This document shows, one piece after another, positions 48,854-61,540 of a stretch of 64,000 nucleotides of DNA. Below the pieces are notes generated by a model that worked only from the letters and a program-made list of their open reading frames with translations, searched no databases and had not been told where the DNA came from. Source of the DNA: Dendrocalamus latiflorus (taxonomy: Eukaryota > Streptophyta > Magnoliopsida > Poales > Poaceae); the NCBI GenBank assembly GCA_017311315.1, contig CM029617.1, forward strand, positions 2,584,681-2,648,680. Direction: 5' to 3'. A program made the position numbers and the translations under genes. How positions within the stretch are numbered: position 1 is the stretch's first letter; every line of letters starts with the position of its first letter.

Positions 48854-50619
48854 ATGTCGAAGCAAGGTTTGTTCGCTGCCGATTGATTCCTGCGCGATCT
48901 TGCTGATGACGTTTGGTGCCTATCGATCCTTGCGGTTTCTGACATCTGGTTCCGGTGGTTTTGCAGGAGGGAAGGCTAAGCCCCTCAAGGCGCCCAAGGC
49001 CGATAAGAAGGAGTACGACGAGGTGTGTTGTTATGCTTTGGCCTTTGCTTCCGATTCGTCGATTCGTTGCCCGGATTAGCGATATGCGCCAGTAACTCTA
49101 TGTTGACTGTTTAGGGCACTGTGTTGTAGATCGGTTCGTGTTGCTGATTAATTAGTTGTTGATTCTGTAGGGGAATGGGGAATTTGGCGAATTGCTAATT
49201 TGCTATGCGTCTGTGCTGATTATGCTGGACGAGAGGCTTGTGTGAAAATTAGGGATTAATTATGAGATAGGTTATTAGTCGAGGGCATGTTTCGACATTT
49301 GCTTTTATTTAGTTATCTTTGTTGGGTTCTGGTATGTTAGTGGATTAATCCTTAAAACAATGAAAACTTCAAATGGTCGAGATAGTGTCGATCTTGTTTT
49401 TTTTTTTGGTAAAAAACTTGCTTGGTTGACATGCCCATACGCTGCTTGAAATTTCGATTGGCAGCACAAATTTCTTTCTGTCAAGTGGTTTGTATCCTGG
49501 CAATGCAATAGCTGAAATGCTGAATGTACAATTTTGCAAGCATGCAACATACAATATGAATTATGAAAGTGTGTATGATGTGTATGGGTGTCTATTGGTT
49601 CATGGTTAGGAATTCTGCGTTTGATAACTTAGATTTTTCTAACCTCGCTGCTGTTGTTTGGCAACTTACCCAGTTAGCCTATAATCTTGCTCGTCAAAGG
49701 TGTATGTTTTTAAGTAGGATGTGGAGCAAATCCTCAAGTAGGGAGCTGTTTGCTTGGCTTATTCCTTTCTTCTATGTCATAAATGTAATCTGTCTGGAAG
49801 AAAGTCCATTGGGGGTTAAAATCACCTGAATGGGTCTTAGTTCTGAACTGAGTTATGCCTTAGGTTTTTTGAAGAAAGGGTATTGTATTCCACTGTATGG
49901 GCCTTTAGATTTCTGGTTTTGATTAATTTTAACTATCCATTGTGTTACTTGATACGCCAATTCTACCAGTTTTCTCTGGAAACATAATCTGCACTAGTAT
50001 CAGGTGATGTCAACAACTCGGAATTGTTGCAACTCTGACCCAAAAGGCAAATGTAATAATAGGGAAGGAAAAGTGGTGATGTGTTGGTTGTTTTGCAAGT
50101 AAATATGGCTGTCTATTTCTATTTGAATCAGGCAAAGCTGAATTCCGATAAGCATTTTGTATGTTATTTGGCCAATCTAAGATGCTGTGGCAAGTATATA
50201 TTTGGTTTAGCAAGTGGTTTCGGAGGGTGCAATGTTTTGATAGTTCTTCTGAATTTTTGATATTGTTTCTTCTGAAACAGCGGTCCTTTATTTTGAAAAT
50301 TAGTGCATAGACAATAGAAAGGACAATACGAGTAACTGCAGTGATCATTTACAATTGTAATACATTTGGCATAGTTTTGATTTCCTCTTCCTTTGCAGAG
50401 TGATCTTGCGTATTTGCAGAAGAAGAAAGAGGAAGAAAAGGTGAGGCCATTAGCCAAAGTTATCTTGTATTTCTTTTGTTCTGCTTAGCTGGGGTACTTA
50501 TTTGCTCACATGAACTACATGATTTTCTTCACGGACAGGCACTGAAGGAGCTGAAGTCCAAGGCAGGACAGAAGGGTGCATTGGGAGGCTCTGGTCTCAA
50601 GAAAAGTGGAAAGAAATGA
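48854..50619 (+). CDS. TMA7: Translation machinery-associated protein 7 (TMA7/CCDC72)
   Basis: Four exons join in frame: 48854-48866, 48967-49022, 50399-50440 and 50539-50619, giving 63 residues. The protein is almost all charged residues: MSKQGGKAKPLKAPKADKKE at the start, SDLAYLQKKKEEEKA in the middle and GGSGLKKSGKK at the end. This matches the TMA7 family over its full length (yeast and human forms are about 64 aa). TMA7 associates with ribosomes; its exact role is not settled. The first coding exon is only 13 bp, and the second intron is about 1.4 kb, so this gene is easy to miss. The ATG lies in GCCATGTCG, a good plant context. The gypsy element downstream starts 493 bp after the stop and leaves the gene intact. 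Confidence 0.95.
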
Positions 50620-51106
50620 GTCTCTGGTTACCCATATGTAATACCGAACCATCTATCTATCTGTGTTGCGCTCCACTATGTGGCGTTGTAACAAGCTACC
50701 TTTAAAGTGTGTCTGCGTTTAGCAATGTTGCAGTTCGTTGCTTGATCCGAAGATGTTTCAGCCTCTATTCTGCTAGCAATGATACAGATGGTTCCCTATG
50801 ATAATAATGACACAATTTATGATGGAAATCCCAAATGATTGTATTCAAGGCTTTCCATTTCTTTTGTGGTAGCTATTCGATTGCTTGCTCTATTTTCTTC
50901 TGATTTCCCAACAAGCAAGATAACTCTATTGTCTGCTTCACACTGGCTTATCCAGTGCTTCCATTATGGTGCGTGCGTATGTATGTGTGACTTTGGACTT
51001 CCCAGACTTACAATGTAATGTGTTTTGCTATTGACTATTGTCAAGTGCTGGCAAGAATTACCCTGAAAGGATGTTAGAAGTAACTCAGTTACACGTAAGT
51101 ATTACT
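50620..51106. other. 3' UTR and spacer before the LTR element
   Basis: AT-rich 3' flank of TMA7. No further gene seen. Confidence 0.5.
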
Positions 51107-51111
51107 GTTTC

Positions 51112-53506
51112 TGTAATACCCCAAATTTGCATAAAGGAAAACATTAGAGATAAAGAAGGTTTTGCCGTCAGACCCATCGACTTTTGGAGTATCGATTTAT
51201 TATCGCGCACAGAGGTTCCCAGACCATCCCAGGACGGTCGGCACCGTCTGGAGAGCCGTACAATTAGCGCTCTCAGAGGTTCCCAGACCGCCTAGGGACA
51301 GTCGGCACCGTCTCGCGACGTGGGTATTCATCATCCGACAAAGTCTAACCTTACCTTTATTACCGACTTACCGCTGCAGTAAAAACTCCAAAGCCAACAT
51401 ACCCGTTGGACCAAATAGCCCTTAGGGCCACAGCCAGCCAAGGCAAAAAGGGAGGGGTAGAAGCGACATTTCGCAGTGAGAGGGATAACCATGCCTCTTA
51501 AGTAGACAAGACAGCACACAACCACTGCACCCACTCCACTTTTCTGCCACAGCCTCAAGAACCAAGCCAAGCAACATCATTTCACTCCCCAGCCGAGAGA
51601 AAGCGAGGGAAGGCAGGAAGGAGGAAGAACGCAAGGACGGCGCCAACGACAACGGAGGACGTCGACGACCGCCGATCACGCGCCAAGCCACCACTGAGTA
51701 TGTCCACCATCTCTCAACCCCAAGGCACCACACAAACACTTAGAGAGAGCGTCGAACCGGCGAGCTCGGCTCCTTTGGGGGCAAGGCCTTGTGCCGTTGA
51801 GCCGAAGCCGAGGGAGGCAGAATGGCATGGGGGGGCAGCCGGCAAGCCAGGTGCTGGGTGGCCGACGGCCGCTCCAACCGCCACAGCAGCGCGGGAAGGC
51901 GCGCCTCGCCGCGCGCTTGGGGAGGCGGCGGGACCCGGTCTCGGCCGGATCCAAGGCGGGGGAGGCGAGCAGGGGCCGCCCGACGCAGGGTCTGGAGGCG
52001 CCGCGCAAGTGAGAGGGAGGGGAGAAGGTGGAGGTGGGGGCGGCGGAGCCGTCGGCCGCACGCCGCCGCGCCATCGGGGGGTCCACCGAGCGCAGCTCGT
52101 GCGCGCGAGGAGAGAGAGGGGACGGCGGGAGGGGAAGCCGCCGGCGACGCCGAGTGGGGCTCGCCGCGCGCTACCACGCCGCCCTGGTCCGGATCGGTGA
52201 GGGGGAGGATGAGGCCCTTGTGGCCGAATGGAATGAGGAAAGGGAGAGAGAGAGAGTTGGCAGGGAGAGGTGGCCGTTCGGCCAAAAGAAAGTAAGGGGA
52301 GAGAGAGAAGACGGGTAGGAAGGAAAGAAAAGAAAGGGAAAGAAAGAAAAGAAGAAAAAGAGAAAAGAAGAGAAAAAAAAGAAGAAAAGAAAAGAGGAGA
52401 AAAAGAAAAAAAATGGGATGGTTCCTGCGCGACAGGACCTTGACCCCGTACATTCTACGCTCGAGTTGGGTCCGCGCGTAGAATCATCGATATCCGTTGA
52501 AGCCCTGATTTTTTTTGTTTTGCCGTTAAGTCGGATTTATTGCTTGCCCAGGTGGAGGCTCCGAGTCGACGCCGTCCGCACGTCGCTCCGCTCCGCTTGG
52601 TTAACAGGCAAGTGCATGGTAGGGCAGTAGACCAGAGTGTATGAATATGCAATGCTTACTTGATGTGATAATGTTTATATGGAAATGTGATGATTACATG
52701 ATATCTATGTGGAAACGTGATGCTTACATGACATAAAGTTGCATGGTAAATGATGGTAATGATGATGGAGTGAGGTAGGCAAAGATGCTTGTCTACTAGT
52801 AATGCTCGTGATGAGCGTGAATATGATCATGGGCATGTGCATTTGCATGAGGAGCACTCAAGAGTGAGGGCGGTGAGAAAATCTCTAGCTATGAGTAAAG
52901 CTAGTGGACTAATCCGGAGTGCTCTTGAGTAAGACCTACTTCGGTAGGCCTCCACGGGAGTGGAGGGGTCCCGTGCCTATGAGGGCGGGCCCATGATGGG
53001 TGAACATCGACGGGTGTTCACTCGGCGGTACCGGTACTTGCAAAGTGAAGAGCATATGAGCATGTAGAGTAATGAGGCATGTCATTGATGGCATTGCATT
53101 GCTTGGCTATGAGAACGATGTTATGAACATGATGATATATGTGCATTATGGTTATATGCTTGCTTATGTAGGTAATGTCTATTGTTCTATTATGTACTTG
53201 CTGAGTCTTTGGACTCACCCTTGCTTTGTTGTTTTTTTTAGGTAACTATTGAGGACGTCTTGCACGGGCGGGTGTAGCACATGAATGACTTCACGTTCTT
53301 GCAGCACGTCACTTATCTAGCTTTTGGTAGTATGTGTAATTCCACTAGTAAGTTAGAAAAGTTGTTTAAAAAATGGTATGGTGTAAGTGGTTGTTGCTTC
53401 ATGAACAAGGTAGAGTTTGCTTAAATTGTTTAGCAGATATCTAGAAGTGGTGTTATTATGCAGTGATGGTAGCACTCTAGGCCCAGAGGATGGGCGGGGT
53501 GTTACA
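51112..53506 (+). repeat. 5' LTR (2,395 bp)
   Basis: TG...CA ends. It contains a pair of GACRGTCGGCACCGTCT blocks (about 51230-51315), a GC-rich region (51770-52200), a purine-only tract (about 52300-52410) and TGCTGAGTCTTTGGACTCAC followed by CCTTGCT (53200-53226). ORFs in it recur exactly in the 3' LTR and are not genes. Confidence 0.97.
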
Positions 53507-53508
53507 GT

Positions 53509-53520
53509 TGGTATCAGAGC
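53509..53520 (+). other. Primer binding site for initiator Met tRNA
   Basis: TGGTATCAGAGC lies two bases after the 5' LTR, the standard PBS of plant LTR retrotransposons. Confidence 0.95.
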
Positions 53521-56500
53521 GGGCGTTAGGTCCGCGGTAAAGAAATTTGACAATCTAGGTTAATTATTCAACTAAAATTTGACTTAGGCCTAATAATTAA
53601 GTTAAAATTTGACACACTGGTGCACCATAGGATGGGGAATGGGTCTTACATTGCATTTACGCTTTCGCAGTCTTGATGTTGTTCTGTGCTGTTGAAATGG
53701 ATGTTTGTGAGCAAGCTGTGTGATTGGCTATCTGTCTTGAACAGAGATGCCGTGAGCTAGATGACGCGGACGTGTGCACAGTAGGATGGATTGGGTCAAG
53801 CATTGCGTTTTCGCTTCTGGTAGTCATGTTGTTGATTTGCAATGCTTGATGTTGATGCTTGTGGGTTGTTAGCAAGCATTTGAACTGGTTATTTGTGTGT
53901 CCTACGGGACTTTGCCATGATTGTGTCGTGTACCGATGCAATAGAGACTGAGACCGTGGCCACTGGAGAGGCCTTGTCATGTTGCTATTTGTGGCATTGA
54001 GGTAGTGATGTTTTGCTTTAGTTTCGGGAAGTTGGTTCCCTTTGGTTAGCAACTCATTGAGTTGTTTGATAAGTACCCGATAGTGAGGAGTGTTCTATGC
54101 AAGTTTGGTATTCGGGAGAATTCTGATTATATGAATGATTGGAGTGACTTGCAAGATGAGACCAATATTTTGGAGAAGGCAATATCCAATAGTGGTTGAA
54201 GTGTTGGATTAGGCGGGTGTGGGATATGATGGTAAAATAACAAGTTGGTAGGACATGGTATTCTAAATTGTGAGAACTTAGGAGAGTAATTAACTTTAGT
54301 TATGGTTGCGGGATCAAAGTTGATTTGAATTCAATGGGGATTTAGTAGTAACATGAGAAGTAGCGGTGTAAACCATATCCATTTCTGTTTAATAGTTGGA
54401 TTTGAATTATTGGTGAACAAGTAGGTAATTATAGTTGCTTAGACTGTTGAGCCACATTGAATGAATGGTATCATGATGGTCCCAATCGATTAGCCCAATC
54501 GTGCAATCTAGGCATGCTAAGAAGTGTGCTAATTTATTATTTTGGTGGAAAATCCCTCCTGGGAGTTATCCTTTCAATTGGTAATAGGAGAATGATTATA
54601 AAGCTAAGTCCACTAATCCCGCACCCTGATTGATTATTATAATCACGACCAATGTTTTGGAAGATTCTAATAGTAGTAATGTTAGAACTCTATTGGGATT
54701 AGTTGGGGGAAAAAGAATGAGTATCCTAATGTCAGATAAATCTTCCAGTTAAATTGAATGGAAAAAAATTGTTATAGAGTTAAGTGAGACTTAATTCTGA
54801 GCGATAAAGCTAATAATGTTCTAGTGAGATTTGGTGGCAAAAAAAAAATTTAAGCATGAGTTGGTGGAGTTGCCACTGCATTTTGTAGGGAATCGTGTGC
54901 ACGCCTACGGAAGTAGAACAGACGGATTCTATGCTTAAAAGCAATTGTGGTTTATGAAAGTACATTCGATGTGTGCTAAAATCCGGGTGATTGATCATCC
55001 TTAAAGTTGAGCTGGTGGAGATTAGTTAGTGCCTTGGAATTAGGTGCTCATGGGATTATTTGTTGATAGTGGGTCTTTTGATCAAAGAGCCTTGACCGCA
55101 TCTTGTGGTTTGCGCGCTTGATAGTTGCTATCATTGTGTTGTTTTGTACAGTAAGATGGTAGTGTTTGATGAGCTATAGAGTAAATATGGAGAATAAAGT
55201 ATCCGGTGAGCCGTGGGAAGGTTCAAGATGGGATACTAAAAGTCAATGACTTATGTATTAGCGAATTGATATTTGCTAATCTGCGTAAGCAGTACAAGAG
55301 GTACTGGCTTGATGTGGTTATGGGGAAGAGAATTTTAATTGATTTCTATGTTGGTATTTGGCAGAAACACTGTGTGTTTTAGCATGCATTATCCTTTGGG
55401 GTTCATGACTTCGAACGAGGTCATGTTCAGTTCCATCAATGATGAATACTTGGAGGTACGGTAGGAGATCCGCATGACTCACAGATTGATTTATGTGCAT
55501 GTGTCGTGAGTGCTACATGACTTCCCTCACTTCTGCATATGAGATTTCTCGGACGAGTGGTCTGTGGCGCTCCCGAACGCGTAAGTTTCGGGCGTACCTA
55601 GGAACGAAGTCCTAGGCGTACTCAGGAATGAGTCCTGAGCGTTTCCCAAACTTATAATTTCGGCTGTCCTGAGTTGAGAGTCTAGAGTGGGCCCGGGTGC
55701 GTCAACTAGGGTAATGCAATATTTGGATTTTGTTGCATCTCTCTGTTTTCTTGGTGTTAATTGCCTAATGTGGTTGTTGTGATGTGATGCTATGGCCAGA
55801 GGGAATGGTTCCCCTGTCTAGGCGTTGCATCATTGAAAGAGTGAATCCCGTGTTGGGGGAGTTTGGTAGTTGTTTTGGAGAGTGAGTGATGAACTCATTC
55901 TCAAGTCCTGTCTTGTTGGAGAATGAAAGTTTGGGATTTCATTCTGTTTTTGGATGTTTAAATGTGGTAGGCTTCTTAACTCTGGAGGGTTGCTGTATGA
56001 TTGAAATCCCTTGCTCTCGAAATGAATGTTAAATTCATAACATGAAGCTCTATTAGGCTAGATCTAGCGTGAGATGGTTGATATGTTGGTAATAGGGTGA
56101 TAACAAAGATTTGTGTGGCTAATAGAGTTCTGAGTTGATCTTAGGCCATGATCCTGGTAGGAAATTGATTAGGGATAAAATTAGCCTTAAAGGCGAAACC
56201 GATGGTTAATTGTGTCTTCGCACCTAGTGGCGTCTATGGGAAATATTGGTGACTGGTGTCACATTTAAACTGGTAAAGCATGGGTAGCGATGAGAGTATG
56301 AAATTTTGGTGGAAGAACTTCCCTGACTTATGTTTTGAGGTAATCAGCATTAGGTGTTAATGTTTTAGATTGCTTGATTCGCATATCATAGATTGGGGTA
56401 AAGTTGAAGAAGAGCTATTGGAAGATTTAGTTATTTGATATTAAATGAGATCATAATGGAGCTTACCTCATTTTGTGGATATGAGAGGTTGAGAGTTGGT

Positions 56501-57421
56501 GTATGATTTGTTCTATCCACCATGTTTGGTGATCATTATTTAAAGAAGTAGTTAGAGGAATAATCCATTCCTTGAGTTAAAGCCGACCATTGAGGGGATT
56601 AATCGTAAGGGCATTAGAGTGTGAATTGAAACCCTAGAAATAAGGGTACTGAAGGGATTGAACTGATGGGAACCAATGCAATTTTAATAGGGCAGGAGAG
56701 ACTATCTGTCGGCAAATGTGTCATTGGTGAATGGGATTTTACTTAGGTAGTATACTAAAGCTTCCCTAGATTTATGGGAACGTTGCCCTAGGATTGAATT
56801 GGCCTTGTAGCTCATAATGGGCGACGGAAGAATGCATTGTTGTATGGCCATCTAATGAGTAATTGGAATGTTTTGATATCTCGAAGTATGGGTTAGTGAG
56901 AACTGTCTTTGCAAGTTTAGTCACATGGATGGGCGATCGGTACTGATTTTAAGGGACACGAAGTAAAATATCTCTCGTGTTATCGATTGAAGTGATTGAT
57001 CGACAGACAAAGGATTATTTTGGGTTCCCCCGATTTGGGAATTTGTTCATGGCCACTTTGAGGGACAGTGGATTTAAGTGGAAAGATGCGGTATTTCCGC
57101 ATTTTACTTGTGGTCTATGTGGTTTTTGGCTAAGGCGTTATCCTTATGCCTAAAAGATTATGCTTTCTTTTCTTGGAAAAGGAAAGACTGATTTGGGAAT
57201 AGGAATATGTCGCATGGTATATGCGGCATAAAGTTGGTTGCTAGGATGAGGATTGGTTTCCTGTCCGGTTTTCACTCTGAGTGGATTTATTGTGATGAAA
57301 TGGTTTCCCCGAGAGGAAACAAATTTCCTTCTAATTTGAGAGAAGGGTTGAAGTTTGTGGATGAATGAGTGATTCAATGAGTGTTGCATGATACTTCTCT
57401 TGTAAAAGAGAAGAGCACTCC
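53521..57421. other. Non-coding interior of the gypsy-type element
   Basis: About 3.9 kb with no ORF over about 130 codons on either strand and no recognisable gag, protease, RT or RNase H motif. A hairpin-rich segment lies at 55560-55680. Two GAGCGG/GGGAAT-rich patches are unremarkable. Confidence 0.8.
55575..55690. repeat. Cluster of small hairpins in retroelement interior
   Basis: CCTAGGAACGAAGTCCTAGG and CTCAGGAATGAGTCCTGAG are adjacent stem-loops with 6-8-bp stems. They share the form stem-GAA-YGA-GT-stem. They could mark a packaging or dimerisation signal; this is speculation. Confidence 0.7.
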
Positions 57422-57499
57422 TTGTTGCAAACAAGAGTGGTCTTGACTCTTTGTGCAAGCAATGAGAGTGTTTTTTCTGAAAGATTGGAGGTTTTCTTA

Positions 57500-57703
57500 T
57501 GCCGAGGCATGAGAATGGAGTCTATGCATGGAGTGCACAATGTGTTTCATGTGCCAATGTTGAGAAAGTACTGGAGAGATCCAGAGCATGAGATTGTGTT
57601 AGAACTGGTGTCCATAAAGCAAGACCTCACCTTCGAGTCCCGTCCAGTTCGTATTCTGGAGGAATCAGAGAAGGTGTTGAGGCACAAAAACGATAACGTA
57701 TGT
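57500..57703 (+). pseudogene. Integrase C-terminal remnant (Ty3/gypsy)
   Basis: The plus frame reads GVHNVFHVPMLRKYWRDPEH, LELVSIKQDLTFESRPVRIL and EKVLRHKNDN before a stop. Ty3/gypsy polyproteins typically end with HNVFHVSMLRK and a DLTYEERPV-type stretch ahead of the integrase C-terminus. Here it is cut off from any upstream pol, so it is a fossil of the autonomous parent. Confidence 0.85.
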
Positions 57704-57886
57704 TAGAGTGCTTTGGGCACATCAGACTAAGCGAGAAGCGACATGAGAGTTGGAGTCTCGCATGCGCGAGAAGTACCCGGACTTGTTCTCCAGGGGTACG
57801 AGTTAATGTTATGTCATGTGCAGTTTATTATATTTTGTTCATTCGTGTAGATTGTTGAATGCCAGAATTCGGGGTCGAATTCTGTT

Positions 57887-57899
57887 AAGGGGGGTAGAA
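57887..57899 (+). other. Polypurine tract
   Basis: AAGGGGGGTAGAA directly precedes the 3' LTR, where plus-strand priming would start. Confidence 0.85.
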
Positions 57900-60295
57900 T
57901 GTAATACCCCAAATTTGCATAAAGGAAAACATTAGAGATAAAGAAGGTTTTGCCGTCAGACCCATCGACTTTTGGAGTATCGATTTATTATCGCGCACAG
58001 AGGTTCCCAGACCATCCCAGGACGGTCGGCACCGTCTGGAGAGCCGTACAATTAGCGCTCTCAGAGGTTCCCAGACCGCCTAGGGACAGTCGGCACCGTC
58101 TCGCGACGTGGGTATTCATCATCCGACAAAGTCTAACCTTACCTTTATTACCGACTTACCGCTGCAGTAAAAACTCCAAAGCCAACATACCCGTTGGACC
58201 AAATAGCCCTTAGGGCCACAGCCAGCCAAGGCAAAAAGGGAGGGGTAGAAGCGACATTTCGCAGTGAGAGGGATAACCATGCCTCTTAAGTAGACAAGAC
58301 AGCACACAACCACTGCACCCACTCCACTTTTCTGCCACAGCCTCAAGAACCAAGCCAAGCAACATCATTTCACTCCCCAGCCGAGAGAAAGCGAGGGAAG
58401 GCAGGAAGGAGGAAGAACGCAAGGACGGCGCCAACGACAACGGAGGACGTCGACGACCGCCGATCACGCGCCAAGCCACCACTGAGTATGTCCACCATCT
58501 CTCAACCCCAAGGCACCACACAAACACTTAGAGAGAGCGTCGAACCGGCGAGCTCGGCTCCTTTGGGGGCAAGGCCTTGTGCCGTTGAGCCGAAGCCGAG
58601 GGAGGCAGAATGGCATGGGGGGGGCAGCCGGCAAGCCAGGTGCTGGGTGGCCGACGGCCGCTCCAACCGCCACAGCAGCGCGGGAAGGCGCGCCTCGCCG
58701 CGCGCTTGGGGAGGCGGCGGGACCCGGTCTCGGCCGGATCCAAGGCGGGGGAGGCGAGCAGGGGCCGCCCGACGCAGGGTCTGGAGGCGCCGCGCAAGTG
58801 AGAGGGAGGGGAGAAGGTGGAGGTGGGGGCGGCGGAGCCGTCGGCCGCACGCCGCCGCGCCATCGGGGGGTCCACCGAGCGCAGCTCGTGCGCGCGAGGA
58901 GAGAGAGGGGACGGCGGGAGGGGAAGCCGCCGGCGACGCCGAGTGGGGCTCGCCGCGCGCTACCACGCCGCCCTGGTCCGGATCGGTGAGGGGGAGGATG
59001 AGGCCCTTGTGGCCGAATGGAATGAGGAAAGGGAGAGAGAGAGAGTTGGCAGGGAGAGGTGGCCGTTCGGCCAAAAGAAAGTAAGGGGAGAGAGAGAAGA
59101 CGGGTAGGAAGGAAAGAAAAGAAAGGGAAAGAAAGAAAAGAAGAAAAAGAGAAAAGAAGAGAAAAAAAAGAAGAAAAGAAAAGAGGAGAAAAAGAAAAAA
59201 AATGGGATGGTTCCTGCGCGACAGGACCTTGACCCCGTACATTCTACGCTCGAGTTGGGTCCGCGCGTAGAATCATCGATATCCGTTGAAGCCCTGATTT
59301 TTTTTGTTTTGCCGTTAAGTCGGATTTATTGCTTGCCCAGGTGGAGGCTCCGAGTCGACGCCGTCCGCACGTCGCTCCGCTCCGCTTGGTTAACAGGCAA
59401 GTGCATGGTAGGGCAGTAGACCAGAGTGTATGAATATGCAATGCTTACTTGATGTGATAATGTTTATATGGAAATGTGATGATTACATGATATCTATGTG
59501 GAAACGTGATGCTTACATGACATAAAGTTGCATGGTAAATGATGGTAATGATGATGGAGTGAGGTAGGCAAAGATGCTTGTCTACTAGTAATGCTCGTGA
59601 TGAGCGTGAATATGATCATGGGCATGTGCATTTGCATGAGGAGCACTCAAGAGTGAGGGCGGTGAGAAAATCTCTAGCTATGAGTAAAGCTAGTGGACTA
59701 ATCCGGAGTGCTCTTGAGTAAGACCTACTTCGGTAGGCCTCCACGGGAGTGGAGGGGTCCCGTGCCTATGAGGGCGGGCCCATGATGGGTGAACATCGAC
59801 GGGTGTTCACTCGGCGGTACCGGTACTTGCAAAGTGAAGAGCATATGAGCATGTAGAGTAATGAGGCATGTCATTGATGGCATTGCATTGCTTGGCTATG
59901 AGAACGATGTTATGAACATGATGATATATGTGCATTATGGTTATATGCTTGCTTATGTAGGTAATGTCTATTGTTCTATTATGTACTTGCTGAGTCTTTG
60001 GACTCACCCTTGCTTTGTTGTTTTTTTTAGGTAACTATTGAGGACGTCTTGCACGGGCGGGTGTAGCACATGAATGACTTCACGTTCTTGCAGCACGTCA
60101 CTTATCTAGCTTTTGGTAGTATGTGTAATTCCACTAGTAAGTTAGAAAAGTTGTTTAAAAAATGGTATGGTGTAAGTGGTTGTTGCTTCATGAACAAGGT
60201 AGAGTTTGCTTAAATTGTTTAGCAGATATCTAGAAGTGGTGTTATTATGCAGTGATGGTAGCACTCTAGGCCCAGAGGATGGGCGGGGTGTTACA
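57900..60295 (+). repeat. 3' LTR (2,396 bp)
   Basis: Matches the 5' LTR base for base except for a G run: 8 G at about 58617-58624 against 7 G at about 51829-51835. I noticed no substitution. Confidence 0.97.
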
Positions 60296-60300
60296 GTTTC

Positions 60301-61340
60301 TTCGTACAAACATGCTTTAGACAATCAAAGGGATGCATTTCTGACACTCACGCTACTCACGAAGTTGCTGCATTGGAATAACACATCTCTCGAGTCGAAA
60401 GTGCTGGATCTGCCATTGGAGACCTGGATCAGTTACCGTCACCCTTCGTCTTCACGACAGCCACTTGTGCAACACGAAGGAGGGTCTCACCTTCTGAACC
60501 TTGTGATGTATGACATAGCTAGTTTCCCATGAAGATTCGCCTGTAGATCAGAGACCTTTCTTTCGTAAAAGATCTACCAGTAGTGGTGCTATTTGTTAAC
60601 GAAAGGGCGCGATTAGAATGAGACGGGTGGTGGAGGTAAAGCGAGAAGGCAATGGTGCTTGTCGGGATGAGCTCAAGTGGCGTACGTCCGATTCCGATGG
60701 GCTGATGTGCGCGGTGACACCCATCCGGTCGACACCGCGAGGTCGCGATGCCATCGCTGACGCCGACTTTGGAGACACATGCATGCCTTTTCATCTCCAT
60801 CTCTTCCTCCCTCCCTCTATCCAAACGACAACCGAGCTTGGTATCCATCACAGGTGTGGGGATCATGGTTCAGGAATAAAGAAAGTGGTATCACTACGTG
60901 CATACTCCGTACATTACAGTATTACATACGGACAGACAGAGACCAAATTGATGTAGCTCCTGCCCATCCATCTCTCACGCATCTGGATGTGCATTGGTTG
61001 GCAGTGGGCCAGTGGTGCATGGATCCATCGTAGTGGATGCACACTGGATGACCAACGACGGATAATATATTCTTGGCTTGTTGAGAACTTGTTTCTGATG
61101 ATCGAACTGTTTATTCCTGTATTTACTAGTTCAGTAAAAAAGTTTCTGAGATCCATCTGTACTTTGTACACTAGCTCTTTTTTGCAGTTACAGATCACTC
61201 GTACTGAGCCCATGCATGGCTTGTGTTAAACACACAAAATCATATTAATCGATCGGATATAACTAAGGCAAATCAAATATTCCTTTCACATGCTTTTGAA
61301 CTCTACAGAAAAGAACTCACATCATTGGAAACACGTCGAT
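60301..61340. other. Region after the LTR element, no gene assigned
   Basis: The plus frame 60300-60532 (DAFLTLTLLTKLLHWNN) and the minus frame 60866-60519 are open but unrecognised. No splice-linked partner was seen. Confidence 0.4.
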
Positions 61341-61540
61341 CACCTAAAACTTAAAATAAGACTGGATAGTAGTAATATTCCGTCCATCGAATGCGGTGCA
61401 GGAGATGTGTCCAAAGCTCGTGAAAGCCATTCCCCAACCCAGCATGCCATCGATCCATGACGTGGGAAGCTCAACGGGGACGAGGAAAATACGCCTGTCA
61501 TTATCATCACAACATGATACCGGCCCTAAGATCAACGTCT
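61341..61540 (-). pseudogene. Truncated 3' exon of unknown gene
   Basis: The minus strand reads VSCCDDNDRRIFLVPVELPT, then SWIDGMLGWGMAFTSFGHIS and ends IQSYFKF. Codon use is coding-like, and the open frame runs to the edge of an LTR remnant at about 61540, where the upstream exon should be. The family is not recognised. Confidence 0.4.

Larger units (their letters stand above)
51107..60300 (+). mobile_element. Complete non-autonomous Ty3/gypsy-type LTR element (9.18 kb)
   Basis: 5' LTR 51112-53506, interior 53507-57899, 3' LTR 57900-60295, flanked by the exact duplication GTTTC (51107-51111, 60296-60300). LTRs start TGTAATACCCCAAATTTGC and end GGGGTGTTACA. A PBS and a polypurine tract are in place. 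The 4.4-kb interior has no intact gag or pol, only a scrap of integrase C-terminus (57500-57703). It must have moved using enzymes from another element. Size and missing genes fit a large retrotransposon derivative. Confidence 0.95.

Noticed and set aside
51700..52453. Several 100-240-codon ORFs in the 5' LTR
   Set aside because: Exact copies occur in the 3' LTR (58464-59242), and frame changes from one G insertion alter them; not genes.
53657..54052. 131-codon minus-strand ORF in the gypsy-type interior
   Set aside because: Antisense to the element, no domain and no similarity to gag or pol.
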